This document shows positions 8,212-16,422 of a DNA stretch of 64,000 nt, one piece after another (positions within the stretch are counted from its first letter, which is position 1; each line of letters starts with the position of its first letter). The position numbers and the translations under genes are program-made. The stretch covers positions 1 to 64,000 of the forward strand of contig JAPPGK010000046.1 in assembly GCA_028821405.1 (NCBI GenBank), written 5' to 3'. The stretch comes from Gammaproteobacteria bacterium. GTDB lineage: Bacteria > Pseudomonadota > Gammaproteobacteria > Pseudomonadales > Azotimanducaceae. A model generated the notes under the pieces. The model was given only the letters and a program-made list of their open reading frames with translations. It did no database searches and had not been told where the DNA came from.

Positions 8212-10227
8212 ATGACTGATGTGAGCATCGAGCCGATCCGCCGCCTGCTGATCGCCAACCGGGGCGAGATTGCGCGCCGGATCATCCGGACGGCCCACGA
8301 GATGGGCATCGCGACCGTGGCCGTCTACGCGGATGGCGACGTGGGGGCGCCGTTCGTGGTGGAGGCGGATGCCGCGATCGCACTCAACGGCAAGACCTCC
8401 GCCGAGACGTATCTCGACATCGGCAAGATCCTCGAGGCCTGTCGGCGATCCGGCGCGGATGCCGTCCACCCGGGCTACGGCTTCCTCTCCGAGAACGCCA
8501 CTTTCGCCAAGGCGGTCGTGGAAGCGGGGCTGCGCTGGGTGGGTCCGTCGCCGGCGGCCATCGGCCAGATGGGCGACAAGCTCGCTGCCAAGCGGCTCAT
8601 CCAGGAAGCCGAAGTGCCGACCTTGCCCGCCATCGAACTTACCCCCGACGCGGACCTTGAAGCCGCCGCCGACGAGATCGGCTATCCGGTGCTGGTCAAG
8701 GCCGCGGCCGGCGGCGGAGGGCGCGGCATGCGGATCGTGGAAACCGCCGACCAACTCCCGGCGGCCGTGGAAGGGGCGCGGCGCGAAGCCGGCGCGGCGT
8801 TCGGCGACGACACGCTGTTCCTTGAACGCTGGCTCGTGGCGTCGCGCCACGTGGAGATCCAGATCCTTGGCGACAAGTACGGCAACCTGGTTCATCTCTT
8901 CGAACGCGAGTGTTCGATCCAGCGACGCCATCAGAAAATTATCGAGGAAGCACCTTCGCCGGCCGTCGACGAGGAGTTGCGGCGCGCCATGGGCGGTGCC
9001 GCGGTCTCCGCGGCGCAACGCATCGGCTATTCGTCCGCCGGTACTGTGGAGTTCCTGCTCGCCGGTCGGGAGTTCTTCTTCCTCGAAGTGAACACCCGCC
9101 TGCAAGTCGAGCACCCGGTCACCGAAGCGATTACCGGTCTCGACCTGGTCCGCGAGCAACTGCGCATCGCCCAAGGCGAAGCGCTGGGCTATGGCCAGGA
9201 CGACTTGTCGTTCAGCGGCCACGCCATCGAGGCGCGCATCTACGCGGAGGACCCGGTACGCAATTTCCTGCCGTCGCCCGGCACCGTGGATGTCTGGCGC
9301 CCCGCCGCGGACGGCCTGGCGCGCTTCGATTCCGGCGTCGAGTCGGGTAGCGAGGTGAGCGTCGAGTTCGATCCCATGATTGCCAAGGTCATCGCCCACG
9401 CCCCGACCCGGCGCGAGGCGGCCGCGCGCCTGGCGCGGGCGCTGGAGCGGACGTCTTTGCAGGGCTTGCGCCACAACCGCGACTTCCTGGTTGCGACCCT
9501 GCGCGAACCGGCCTTCCTCGCCGGGGATACGACCACCGACTTCATCGAACGCATCGATCCGGCGCGGGCACGTGACCTGTCGGCGGAAGACCTGGCCGAT
9601 GCGGTGACCGCCGCGGTCATGTGTGCACAGGCGATACGCCGGGCGAGTGCGAAGGTCCTGCACGGATTTCCGAGCGGGTGGCGCAACTCGGTGATGCCGC
9701 CCGAGCGAACGACCTTCAAGGTCGGCGACGGCAGGGCGGCCCATGAGGTCGCCGTGAGCTACCGCTCGCGACGGGATGGGACGTTCGCCATGACCATCGG
9801 CGAAGCGGAACGGACGGTGGCGGCGTACAGCGCGGGGGAGGGCGGCGCCGACCTGGAAATCGATGGTCGCCGGGTGCAGTTCGCCGTCGCCGGGAGCGGC
9901 GACCGTTGGTTCGTGCATGGCGCCGACTACGACGTGGAACTCGTCGAACTGCCGCGGTTGCCGCTGCCCGAGCAATACGAGATCAAGGGCGGCCTGACGG
10001 CACCGATGCCGGGCAACGTGCTGGCCACCCACATCGCCGAAGGCGATGCGGTGGCGGAAGGTCAACTGCTGCTGGTGCTGGAGGCCATGAAGATGCAGCA
10101 CCGCATCACGGCCCCGTTCGACGGGACCGTGAAGGAGGTGCATGTTGCCGAGGGGCAGCAGGTCGACAACGGCGCCTTGCTGGTGCTGCTTGAAGAGTCC
10201 GAACCGTCCGGCGAGGAACCACGTTAG
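8212..10227 (+). CDS. Acyl-CoA carboxylase biotin carboxylase/biotin carrier subunit, methylcrotonyl-CoA type
   Basis: 671 residues. Residues ~8-450 are biotin carboxylase: LLIANRGEIARRIIR, the glycine loop AAGGGGRGMRIVE, SIQRRHQKIIEEAPSP, and [18 protein letters not shown]. After a middle BT-like region, residues ~600-660 are the biotinyl carrier domain with EAMKM and target Lys627. It carboxylates its own biotin and hands CO2 to the 6305-8059 carboxyltransferase. Length and arrangement match MCC/PCC alpha chains. The ATG at 8212 agrees with the family N-terminus. It is the third gene of the operon. Confidence 0.88.
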   Translation: MTDVSIEPIRRLLIANRGEIARRIIRTAHEMGIATVAVYADGDVGAPFVVEADAAIALNGKTSAETYLDIGKILEACRRSGADAVHPGYGFLSENATFAKAVVEAGLRWVGPSPAAIGQMGDKLAAKRLIQEAEVPTLPAIELTPDADLEAAADEIGYPVLVKAAAGGGGRGMRIVETADQLPAAVEGARREAGAAFGDDTLFLERWLVASRHVEIQILGDKYGNLVHLFERECSIQRRHQKIIEEAPSPAVDEELRRAMGGAAVSAAQRIGYSSAGTVEFLLAGREFFFLEVNTRLQVEHPVTEAITGLDLVREQLRIAQGEALGYGQDDLSFSGHAIEARIYAEDPVRNFLPSPGTVDVWRPAADGLARFDSGVESGSEVSVEFDPMIAKVIAHAPTRREAAARLARALERTSLQGLRHNRDFLVATLREPAFLAGDTTTDFIERIDPARARDLSAEDLADAVTAAVMCAQAIRRASAKVLHGFPSGWRNSVMPPERTTFKVGDGRAAHEVAVSYRSRRDGTFAMTIGEAERTVAAYSAGEGGADLEIDGRRVQFAVAGSGDRWFVHGADYDVELVELPRLPLPEQYEIKGGLTAPMPGNVLATHIAEGDAVAEGQLLLVLEAMKMQHRITAPFDGTVKEVHVAEGQQVDNGALLVLLEESEPSGEEPR

Positions 10228-10236
10228 GGAGGCAGC

Positions 10237-10317
10237 ATGCCTCGATTGGAAGCTACGACGCGCTCATCGGCGCGTTGCGAGTTTGCTCCGCAAACTCGGC
10301 TCACTTTAGGGAGATAA
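10237..10317 (+). other. 26-codon leader ORF and hairpin ahead of the hydratase gene
   Basis: TTAGGGAGGCAGC-ATG at 10224-10239 opens a 26-residue reading frame starting MPRLEAT and ending at TAA 10315-10317. Both its ribosome site and first codons copy the start of the next gene (TTAGGGAG...ATG, MPQLEAT at 10321). Inside lies a perfect 9-bp hairpin, CGAGTTTGC (10278-10286), loop TCC, GCAAACTCG (10290-10298). It looks like a duplicated and now separate translation start; translation is unproven. Confidence 0.5.
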
Positions 10318-10320
10318 GCA

Positions 10321-11100
10321 ATGCCCCAGTTGGAAGCGACAATCTACGAGGTGAGAAACGGTGCCGCGTGGATCACGCTCAACCGGCCGCAAAACCGGAA
10401 CGCGTTGTCGGCGATCCTGGTCAGCGAGCTCTACGAACACCTGTTGGCGGCCAACGACGATCCGGCCGCGCGTTCCATCGTCATCACAGGCACCGATCCG
10501 GCGTTCTGCGCCGGGGCGGACCTCAAGAGCCCCCCGGGCGCTTCGGTGGAAGGTCGCCGCGCGGTGCCGTATCCACAGGTTCTGACCACCATCCAGGACA
10601 GCCCCAAGCCCGTCATCGCCGCCGTCAACGGTGCCGCGTTCGCCGGCGGCCTAGGCCTCGTTGGGGCGGCCGACATCGTCATTACGGCACAAGAAGTGCA
10701 GTTCAGCTTCAGCGAAGTGCGCATCGGCGTGATCCCGGCCGTGATCTCGGTGGTCTGCATTCCCAAGCTCGGCACCCACCATGCAATGCGTCTGTTCGTC
10801 ACCGGCAAACGGTTCACCGGGGCCGAAGCCGTGGAGATGGGCTTTGCCCACCGCGCGGTGCCGAGGGCGAAGCTCGAAGCCGCCGTCGACGAGGAGATCG
10901 ATATGATCAACCGCGGTGGTCCCAACGCCGTGGTCGAATGCAAGAAACTGGTGCGGCGCGTCCCGTTGCTGAACCGGGAGGACGGCTTTGCCGAGACCGC
11001 GACGTGGAGCGGCCGGATGTTCCGCAGCGACGAAGCGGCCGAGGGCATGGCGGCGTTCCGCGAGAAGCGCGATGCCGCATGGGTCGCCGGAGACGAATGA
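10321..11100 (+). CDS. Enoyl-CoA hydratase/isomerase family protein, LiuC-like (3-methylglutaconyl-CoA hydratase)
   Basis: 259-residue crotonase-family enzyme. FCAGADLK and NGAAFAGGLGL form the oxyanion-hole loops. The second catalytic glutamate is kept in FSFSEVRIGVIPAVIS. The first one usual in general hydratases (GGCE) is replaced by GGLGL. The PAVIS pattern is characteristic of LiuC/AtuE hydratases, as I recall that family. With HMG-CoA lyase-like and carboxylase genes upstream, hydration of 3-methylglutaconyl-CoA or an isoprenoid homologue is the likely step. Its stop overlaps the next start by 4 nt (ATGA). Confidence 0.8.
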   Translation: MPQLEATIYEVRNGAAWITLNRPQNRNALSAILVSELYEHLLAANDDPAARSIVITGTDPAFCAGADLKSPPGASVEGRRAVPYPQVLTTIQDSPKPVIAAVNGAAFAGGLGLVGAADIVITAQEVQFSFSEVRIGVIPAVISVVCIPKLGTHHAMRLFVTGKRFTGAEAVEMGFAHRAVPRAKLEAAVDEEIDMINRGGPNAVVECKKLVRRVPLLNREDGFAETATWSGRMFRSDEAAEGMAAFREKRDAAWVAGDE

Positions 11101-12587
11101 GGTCGAGATTCGCATTCGGCGCGTTGGCGCTGACGGCGAGCCTTGCGGCCGACCTCGAGGGTTCGCAACCCGACGCCGATCCATGCAGCTTTTCGAAGGC
11201 GGCGCTACAGGATTCGGTTGCCGGGTTGATCGTCGGTGCCGATGTCCTGCGCCCAACGGAGGTGGGACGCGACTATGCCGTCCATGTGCGTTTCAACGGC
11301 ACGATTGGGGCCGTGGGGCCGTTCGACGCGATCCGGGATGACTACCCCGACGCCGCCGTGCTCGATTGCCGGGGCAAAGCGGTCCTGTCACCCGGCTTCG
11401 TGAATGCGCACGAGCACCCCGCGTACAGCTACGCCTATCCGGACCCCAATCTCGGGCCGGGCTACGTGCACCGCGACGAGTGGCGATTCGGCCTCGCCGG
11501 CAAGCCGCAACTGCCGTCGCCGACAGCCTACTACTACGATCCGAACGGCGAGGAAGTTCGAACGGCGGCCTTGGTTGCCATGGAGTTGCGCCACCTGCTT
11601 GGCGGGGCCACGACCATCGCGGGGTCCGGCGGGGTACCGGGCGTCGTTAGGAACGTGGGGCTTCACGAACGCTTAGGCGATGTCGCGCTCTACGACTTCG
11701 AAGCCGATGTCTCCACGTTTCCGTTTTCGTACCGGGCCTTTGAGGACTTGGCCGAGGAATGCGCGGGGGGGCCGAGACACGCATTCGCGCCGATGGACGA
11801 CGACAACCTGGTGTTCACGGCGTACGTCGCCCACGTCGGCGAGGGCCGCGCCGCCAACTGTGCCGCCGCGCGGGAAGTGGGGCGCTTCCTGGACCGCGCA
11901 CAGCGCGACGAGCGACGGTATTCGATGGTGCATGGTGTTGCGACGACGCCAGCGCACTACGAGTCGATGCGCGAACACGACGTCACGCTTGTGTGGTCGC
12001 CCAGATCGAACCTTGCGCTGTACGGCGAGACGATCGATCTCGAAGCTGCGCTGGCGCAGCGGGTGCGTATCGCGATTGCCACTGACTGGTCGCCGAGCGG
12101 GTCGTTCAACATGCGCGAAGAGGTGCGCTGCGCGGTCAAAGTCGCGGCGGGGGCGGGGATCGCGCTGGCTGACCAAGCGCTTTGGCGGATGGCAACCGGG
12201 AATGCCGCCTACGCGTTGGGGCTCGAAGGTCACATCGGCGCCATCCGCGCAGGACTTCAAGCCGACTTGGTATTGGTGAAGTCCACGGGCGCCGATCCCT
12301 ATCGGACCATGCTAGGCGCCCGGGACGAAGACATGCTGGCGACCTGGATCGGGGGCCGGATCGTGCTCCTCTCGCCATCGACCACCTCCCCGTCGATCGC
12401 CGCGGCACTTTCGAATGCCGAGTGCGCATCGATCATCGGCGCGACACCTAGGTCGTGCGGCGTATTGGACCGATTCGGATGGTCGAGCGAGCGGTTCTCG
12501 GCGCTTGCGGCGGGGACCGTCGCCTTGACCGACGTCCGTGGTCAAGCGCCGTGCGAGCCTAGCCCGCATATCTCACCAGCCGCTTGA
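11097..12587 (+). CDS. Exported metal-dependent amidohydrolase
   Basis: 496 residues from the ATG at 11097, chosen because ATGA overlaps the upstream stop. Residues 1-19 look like a signal peptide (RSR then FAFGALALTASLAA). Amidohydrolase-superfamily features are the metal-binding NAHEH in SPGFVNAHEHPAY, a later histidine in YSMVHGV, and the strand-8 aspartate in IATDWSPSG. C-terminal AYALGLEGHIGAIRAGLQADLVLV is the usual return to the beta-sandwich domain. Substrate unknown. It is the last gene of the operon and has no evident link to acyl-CoA catabolism. The following 12588-12802 contains no recognisable element. Confidence 0.75.
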   Translation: MRSRFAFGALALTASLAADLEGSQPDADPCSFSKAALQDSVAGLIVGADVLRPTEVGRDYAVHVRFNGTIGAVGPFDAIRDDYPDAAVLDCRGKAVLSPGFVNAHEHPAYSYAYPDPNLGPGYVHRDEWRFGLAGKPQLPSPTAYYYDPNGEEVRTAALVAMELRHLLGGATTIAGSGGVPGVVRNVGLHERLGDVALYDFEADVSTFPFSYRAFEDLAEECAGGPRHAFAPMDDDNLVFTAYVAHVGEGRAANCAAAREVGRFLDRAQRDERRYSMVHGVATTPAHYESMREHDVTLVWSPRSNLALYGETIDLEAALAQRVRIAIATDWSPSGSFNMREEVRCAVKVAAGAGIALADQALWRMATGNAAYALGLEGHIGAIRAGLQADLVLVKSTGADPYRTMLGARDEDMLATWIGGRIVLLSPSTTSPSIAAALSNAECASIIGATPRSCGVLDRFGWSSERFSALAAGTVALTDVRGQAPCEPSPHISPAA

Positions 12588-12802
12588 TGCCATGACCAAG
12601 CTCTTTACGAATCTGGAGGGTTGCCGTGATTGCCGTGGGCTTGTGCGATGACAGGGTGCGCTGGCCACGCCCTCGCCGGTCTTTTGGCCCCGTGCGCGCA
12701 CGTGCGACCTCAACCGTAGTCCCCGCTATGCTTTCGGTCGCGAGCACGCGCACGGAACCAAAATCCTCGGCGATCATCGTGGCCACTGGTGAGATATCCG
12801 GG

Positions 12803-13525
12803 CTAGCCCGTGACCTGTCGCGTGAGCAACCGACCCGCCAGTACCAGGTAGGCCGCACCGGACAACGCCGTGACGCCGAACAGCATGCACATCACCACGA
12901 TCTGGTAGCGCACCGCGATCATCGGTTCGACCCCGGCCAGTATCTGGCCGGTCATCATGCCGGGGAGCGCCACGAGGCCGACCGCGAACAGCGTGTTGAC
13001 CTGCGGAATCAGCGCGGCGTTCAAGGCCGTGGGAACCGCGTCTGCGGGTGCGGTGCCGGTGGCGAGTTCGGCGTCGTAGCGCTCGGCCGCGAGACTCACG
13101 GCGTTCATGGCGGCGGAGAAGATCATGCCGCTCAATGGAATCGCGTACCGGGGGTCGTACCAAGGGTCGAGGGACAATACCCCCTGGGTTACCAGGACTA
13201 GGGTGAGCAACCCGCTGACGGCGACCGCCGCGAACGCGATCGCGTATCGGGACGGTGTCCGGCGACCGAGCGGGCGCAGCGCGATCCATGAAGCGACCGC
13301 CATCATGACCACGAGCACGGCGAGCACGATGTACGGCTGTTCGGCGTTGAAGATATAGGTCAGGACGTAGCCGATCAGGAGCAGCTGAATCAGCATTCGC
13401 GCCGTCGCATAGAGACCATTCCACGCCCCCAGCGAATAGCGCACGAGAATCACGATCGCCACGGCAACCGGCACGAACGCCACCACTAGCCGCAGCAGTG
13501 AGATTTCGGGGATCGAGGATTCCAT
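12803..13525 (-). CDS. FetB/YbbM-family (UPF0014) permease
   Basis: 240-residue polytopic membrane protein, start placed at MESSIPEIS. Successive hydrophobic helices and the conserved MIFSAAMNAVSLAAERYDAEL, NTLFAVGLVALPGMMTGQILAG and MCMLFGVTAL segments match the UPF0014 family, which includes the E. coli iron-export permease FetB. The usual FetA ATPase gene is not adjacent, so a partner must be elsewhere or left behind. Iron export is inferred from family only. Confidence 0.8.
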   Translation of the reverse strand: MESSIPEISLLRLVVAFVPVAVAIVILVRYSLGAWNGLYATARMLIQLLLIGYVLTYIFNAEQPYIVLAVLVVMMAVASWIALRPLGRRTPSRYAIAFAAVAVSGLLTLVLVTQGVLSLDPWYDPRYAIPLSGMIFSAAMNAVSLAAERYDAELATGTAPADAVPTALNAALIPQVNTLFAVGLVALPGMMTGQILAGVEPMIAVRYQIVVMCMLFGVTALSGAAYLVLAGRLLTRQVTG

Positions 13526-13613
13526 GGCATGTCTTGATGGGACCGTGGGACCTCGATGATACGGCGCGGCGTCGAGAGTCCTTCGTGCAATCCGCTCACG
13601 CGGGAACGAAACC

Positions 13614-13642
13614 GTAGGGGCGACCCCTTGCGGTCGCCCGCG
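13614..13642. repeat. GTAGGGG-family repeat, GCGACC subtype
   Basis: GTAGGGG followed by GCGACC-CCTTGC-GGTCGC and CCGCG. The 6-bp stem is perfect. It lies in the 215-bp gap between the FetB-like and phosphotransferase genes, which otherwise contains only the related copy at 13720. Confidence 0.65.
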
Positions 13643-13719
13643 CCGAACATCCTTCTCGGCGACGGGACGAGGCAAGCCCGTGCCATACGCGGTGGTGCGT
13701 GGGGGTGGGGTTCGCGGAC

Positions 13720-13748
13720 GCGGGACGGGCAGCGCGTCCCCTACGGGG
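13720..13748. repeat. GTAGGGG-family repeat, GACGGG subtype
   Basis: GCGGGACGGGCAGCGCGTCC then CCTACGGGG, the inverse orientation of the copy at 13614. It overlaps the last codons of the minus-strand phosphotransferase gene. Confidence 0.65.
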
Positions 13749-14856
13749 CTTCTGCCCGGGAATCGAGCAGTTCCATCGCGTTGTGGATCAGTCTCGGCAA
13801 GCCGTCGGCCACGGTCTCCATGCGCGGGTCGGTCGAGTCTCCCACCTTCCAACGGTGGTGGAGCTGCTGGACCACTGTCCCCGACTTCCACAGTGCAAAC
13901 GCTTCGTACCAACCGATTGTGGTGAGGTCGAGACCGCTCTTCTTGGCGTAGCGTTCGGCGAGGGCCGCACGGGACGGCAGTCCCACGTGTTGCATGCCGT
14001 CGTAGCTGAAACGCCTCGTATCGTCGGTATCCGCCGGGTCGGGCCAGTAGTTGAGCAACGTGCCGATGTCGATGAGCGGATCGCCAAGCGTGGTCATGTC
14101 CCAGTCGAAGAACGCCGTGACGCGATCGGGATCCGACGGATCGAACAGGCAGTTGTCGAGCTTCAGGTCGTTGTGGACGAGGGAGATGCGTTGCGGATCC
14201 GGCCGACGGTCTTCGAGCCGCGTGTGGACAGCGGACATGTCGGCGTCGTAGCGAACGTCAGCCACCAGATCCCAACGTTGCTTCCAGCCTCTGAGCTGCC
14301 GCTCGACGAAGCCGTCGGGCCGTCCGAGCCCTCCCAGGTCGACTGCGTCCGGGTCGAGCGTGTGGAACTCGGCGATCCGGTCGACCAGCGCCATGCCGAT
14401 GCGCGGGCCAATGTCGCGGTGATGGCGCATATTGGGAGGGATGACGCCGCGCACGACCTCGCCCCGGCGGCGTTCCATGACGAAGAAATCCGCGCCGCCG
14501 ACGGTGTGGTCGTCGCAGAAAACGTACGCCCGGGGCGCGGCGTCGAAGATCCGCCACAGGCGGGAAAGCACCCGGTATTCGCGCTTCATGTCGTGCGCAC
14601 CCGGCGCCAGGTCGCCGAACGGCGGGCGGCGCAACACCAGCTCGGACTCGCCGAACCGAACGAGATAGGTCAGGTTGGCGGAGCCGTTGGGAAACTGCAG
14701 CACCTCGAAAGCGCCGGTCGCATCGAAGACGTTGCCCGGCAGATTGTCGCGCAGGTATTCGGCGATCCGCGGCCAATCGAGATCCTCTCCGGGGCGCACG
14801 GGCGCGAGTTCCGGCAACGCCTCATCGGCGAACGGATCGACGTCGGTTCGTTGCAA
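13741..14856 (-). CDS. Aminoglycoside-phosphotransferase-fold (APH) protein, ACAD10/11-type kinase
   Basis: 371 residues. Kinase-like motifs are a lysine-less FVLRRPP-type N-lobe strand (SELVLRRPPFG), the catalytic loop VHNDLKLDN, and the metal-binding FFDWDMTTLGDP. These are typical of the APH family protein found free or fused to acyl-CoA dehydrogenases of the ACAD10/11 group, thought to phosphorylate 4-hydroxyacyl-CoAs. No dehydrogenase gene is adjacent, so the substrate is inference. Its 3' end overlaps a dispersed repeat. Confidence 0.75.
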   Translation of the reverse strand: MQRTDVDPFADEALPELAPVRPGEDLDWPRIAEYLRDNLPGNVFDATGAFEVLQFPNGSANLTYLVRFGESELVLRRPPFGDLAPGAHDMKREYRVLSRLWRIFDAAPRAYVFCDDHTVGGADFFVMERRRGEVVRGVIPPNMRHHRDIGPRIGMALVDRIAEFHTLDPDAVDLGGLGRPDGFVERQLRGWKQRWDLVADVRYDADMSAVHTRLEDRRPDPQRISLVHNDLKLDNCLFDPSDPDRVTAFFDWDMTTLGDPLIDIGTLLNYWPDPADTDDTRRFSYDGMQHVGLPSRAALAERYAKKSGLDLTTIGWYEAFALWKSGTVVQQLHHRWKVGDSTDPRMETVADGLPRLIHNAMELLDSRAEAP

Positions 14857-15028
14857 GCCGTGTCCTCCCCTAGCGTTCTTGAGCAGTTGCCATCTCGACG
14901 GTTGAGGCGTCCGTCCCTCGTCGGTCTGGGGCGGGGCCTCGCTGGCGTTGTTGAGCGCAGCCCGTCTTGGCCTTTAGCACCGCCGCCACACCGAAGGCAC
15001 CCCGTCGGGAATCCAGGGGGGCGGCTTC

Positions 15029-15055
15029 GGGACGGGACACGCCCGTCCCCTACCG
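15029..15055. repeat. GTAGGGG-family repeat, GACGGG subtype
   Basis: GGGACGGGACACGCCCGTCC then CCTACCG. It lies in the 14857-15358 gap, which otherwise holds a promoter at 15199 and no gene. Confidence 0.6.
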
Positions 15056-15198
15056 TCAAGTGCCGATGCTGTATTTGTCCTCATCACGCCTCGGGCTGGG
15101 GTGCCTCCGACAGGGAAGAATGGCGCACCGGCGGGCGGTTGTCACCGCCGGGGTTGAGTTTTGCAGGCATAGGCTGTGCGAAACTTGTGAGATTCCAG

Positions 15199-15226
15199 TT
15201 GACGAGTCACTGATACTGGATATAAT
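15199..15226 (+). promoter_or_regulatory. Near-consensus sigma-70 promoter
   Basis: TTGACG (15199-15204), a 16-bp spacer, then perfect TATAAT (15221-15226), in an AT-rich island of otherwise GC-rich DNA. It would give a leader of about 125 nt to the DUF222 fragment at 15359. It is among the best-matching promoters in the window. Confidence 0.7.
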
Positions 15227-15358
15227 CACAGTTATTTGGTGGCCCCGTCCGATCCGTCGGCCATGGGCTTACCCCCAAGCGGGCCGCCGGCCAACCAGCA
15301 GTCTGGAAAGCTGCTGGCAAGCGGGCAGCAGGCGGTTCGCAAGTAGAAGGAACCAACC

Positions 15359-15820
15359 ATGAGCGTCGCAGCAACTGCTCTTCAACCCCTGGAATCCGTA
15401 GCCGACGATCTCGTAGCGAGTTGTCGGACCGTCGCGCGGCAGGGATATCGGCTTCTTGTCCTGTTGCGCGAGTTCGACATACGCAGAGGCTATCGCGAGG
15501 CGCGGGGCAAGGGTCGGTGTGCCGCCGATAGCGCCGAGTGGCTAGCTGCGCGGTGCGGTATGGGTCGCGACGTGGTACGCGACAAGCTACGTGTTGCGTA
15601 CGCACTCCTCAATCTGCCGGAGACCGAGTCGGCCTTCGAGGCTGGGGAGTTGACCTTCACCAAGGTTCGCGCGCTCACCGAGGTGGCGACGCTTGACAAT
15701 GAAGCCGTGCTGATCGATTTCGCCCGGGCGATGACGGACGCGCAGGTCGTGGACTATTGCCGGCGCCTCCTTGTCCGGCCTGCACACGTCGGTTGCGAGC
15801 GGCGCCGGGACCGGTCCTAG
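15359..15820 (+). pseudogene. Truncated DUF222 (13E12-type) HNH-endonuclease-family protein
   Basis: 153 residues. The region RLLVLLREFDIRRGYRE through AEWLAARCGMGRDVVRDKLR and GELTFTKVRALTEVAT matches the N-terminal DUF222 domain that normally precedes an HNH nuclease in proteins of roughly 400 or more residues. Similarity stops around residue 140 and the frame ends shortly after; no HNH motif is found downstream in any frame to 16055. It is therefore probably a 3'-deleted remnant, although it keeps a good ribosome site (GAAGGA) and a strong promoter. 15821-16055 holds nothing else recognisable. Confidence 0.7.
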
Positions 15821-16055
15821 TCTCCTGTGTCACAGATACGTTGAACTCTCGGAAGGGGCTTCTGGGAACAGCGTCGATGAAGCGAGGATGTGCCGCCCCC
15901 AGGAGCCCCCGAGACACGTTTTTCGGTACGAAATCGGCCTCTACGAACATCAACTTACTTGCGACGCGGCACACTAGCGGCTCGCCCGGCATCCGCATCG
16001 CGCAGGGGGATGTGCGCCGATATACTCGCCGCCGAGGCTAGCAGGGGAGCGCACC

Positions 16056-16406
16056 ATGGCGCGTATCGTTTTCTACCACAACCCGGCTTGCAGCAAGTCT
16101 CGGGGCGCGAGGGACATCCTGATTCAGCGAAGTGTCGACTTCGACATCGTCGAGTACTTGAAGGCGCCCTTGGACGAAGCGTCACTGCGACGGATCCTCT
16201 CGCTGATCGACGCCCCCCCCGGGGAACTGGTGCGCAAGGATGCGAACTTCCGCGAACTCGGTCTGAGCGCGAGCGACTATCTCACCGACGATGCCGTCGT
16301 GGCGCTGCTGCTGGAACATCCGAAGCTGATGCAGCGCCCGGTCGTCGTGTACGGCGACCGGGCGGTGATCGCGCGTCCGTCGGAGAAGGTCGAGGAGCTA
16401 CTCTAG
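16056..16406 (+). CDS. arsC: ArsC-family arsenate reductase (glutaredoxin-type)
   Basis: 116 residues. YHNPACSKSRGARDIL holds the active-site cysteine at the position of E. coli ArsC Cys12, and LMQRPVVVYGDRAVIARP is the conserved C-terminal strand of the ArsC/YffB/Spx fold. It would reduce arsenate using glutathione/glutaredoxin. No arsR or arsB is nearby; the next gene is an MFS transporter 16 nt downstream, so a YffB-like role is also possible. Confidence 0.8.
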   Translation: MARIVFYHNPACSKSRGARDILIQRSVDFDIVEYLKAPLDEASLRRILSLIDAPPGELVRKDANFRELGLSASDYLTDDAVVALLLEHPKLMQRPVVVYGDRAVIARPSEKVEELL

Positions 16407-16422
16407 GCCGGAGATCTGGCCC

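Noticed and set aside
7750..10143. 797-residue open frame on the minus strand across the carboxylase genes
   Set aside because: It is antisense to a well-supported biotin carboxylase gene, has Arg/His-rich low-complexity composition and no motifs. Such long shadow frames are common in GC-rich DNA.
10275..11096. Upstream in-frame extension of the amidohydrolase across the hydratase gene
   Set aside because: The extension is an out-of-frame reading of the hydratase. The ATG at 11097 overlaps the upstream stop and begins a signal peptide.
13526..13912. N-terminal extension of the FetB-like permease
   Set aside because: The extra ~129 residues are Arg/Pro-rich and cross two dispersed repeats; the family N-terminus begins at the Met at 13525.
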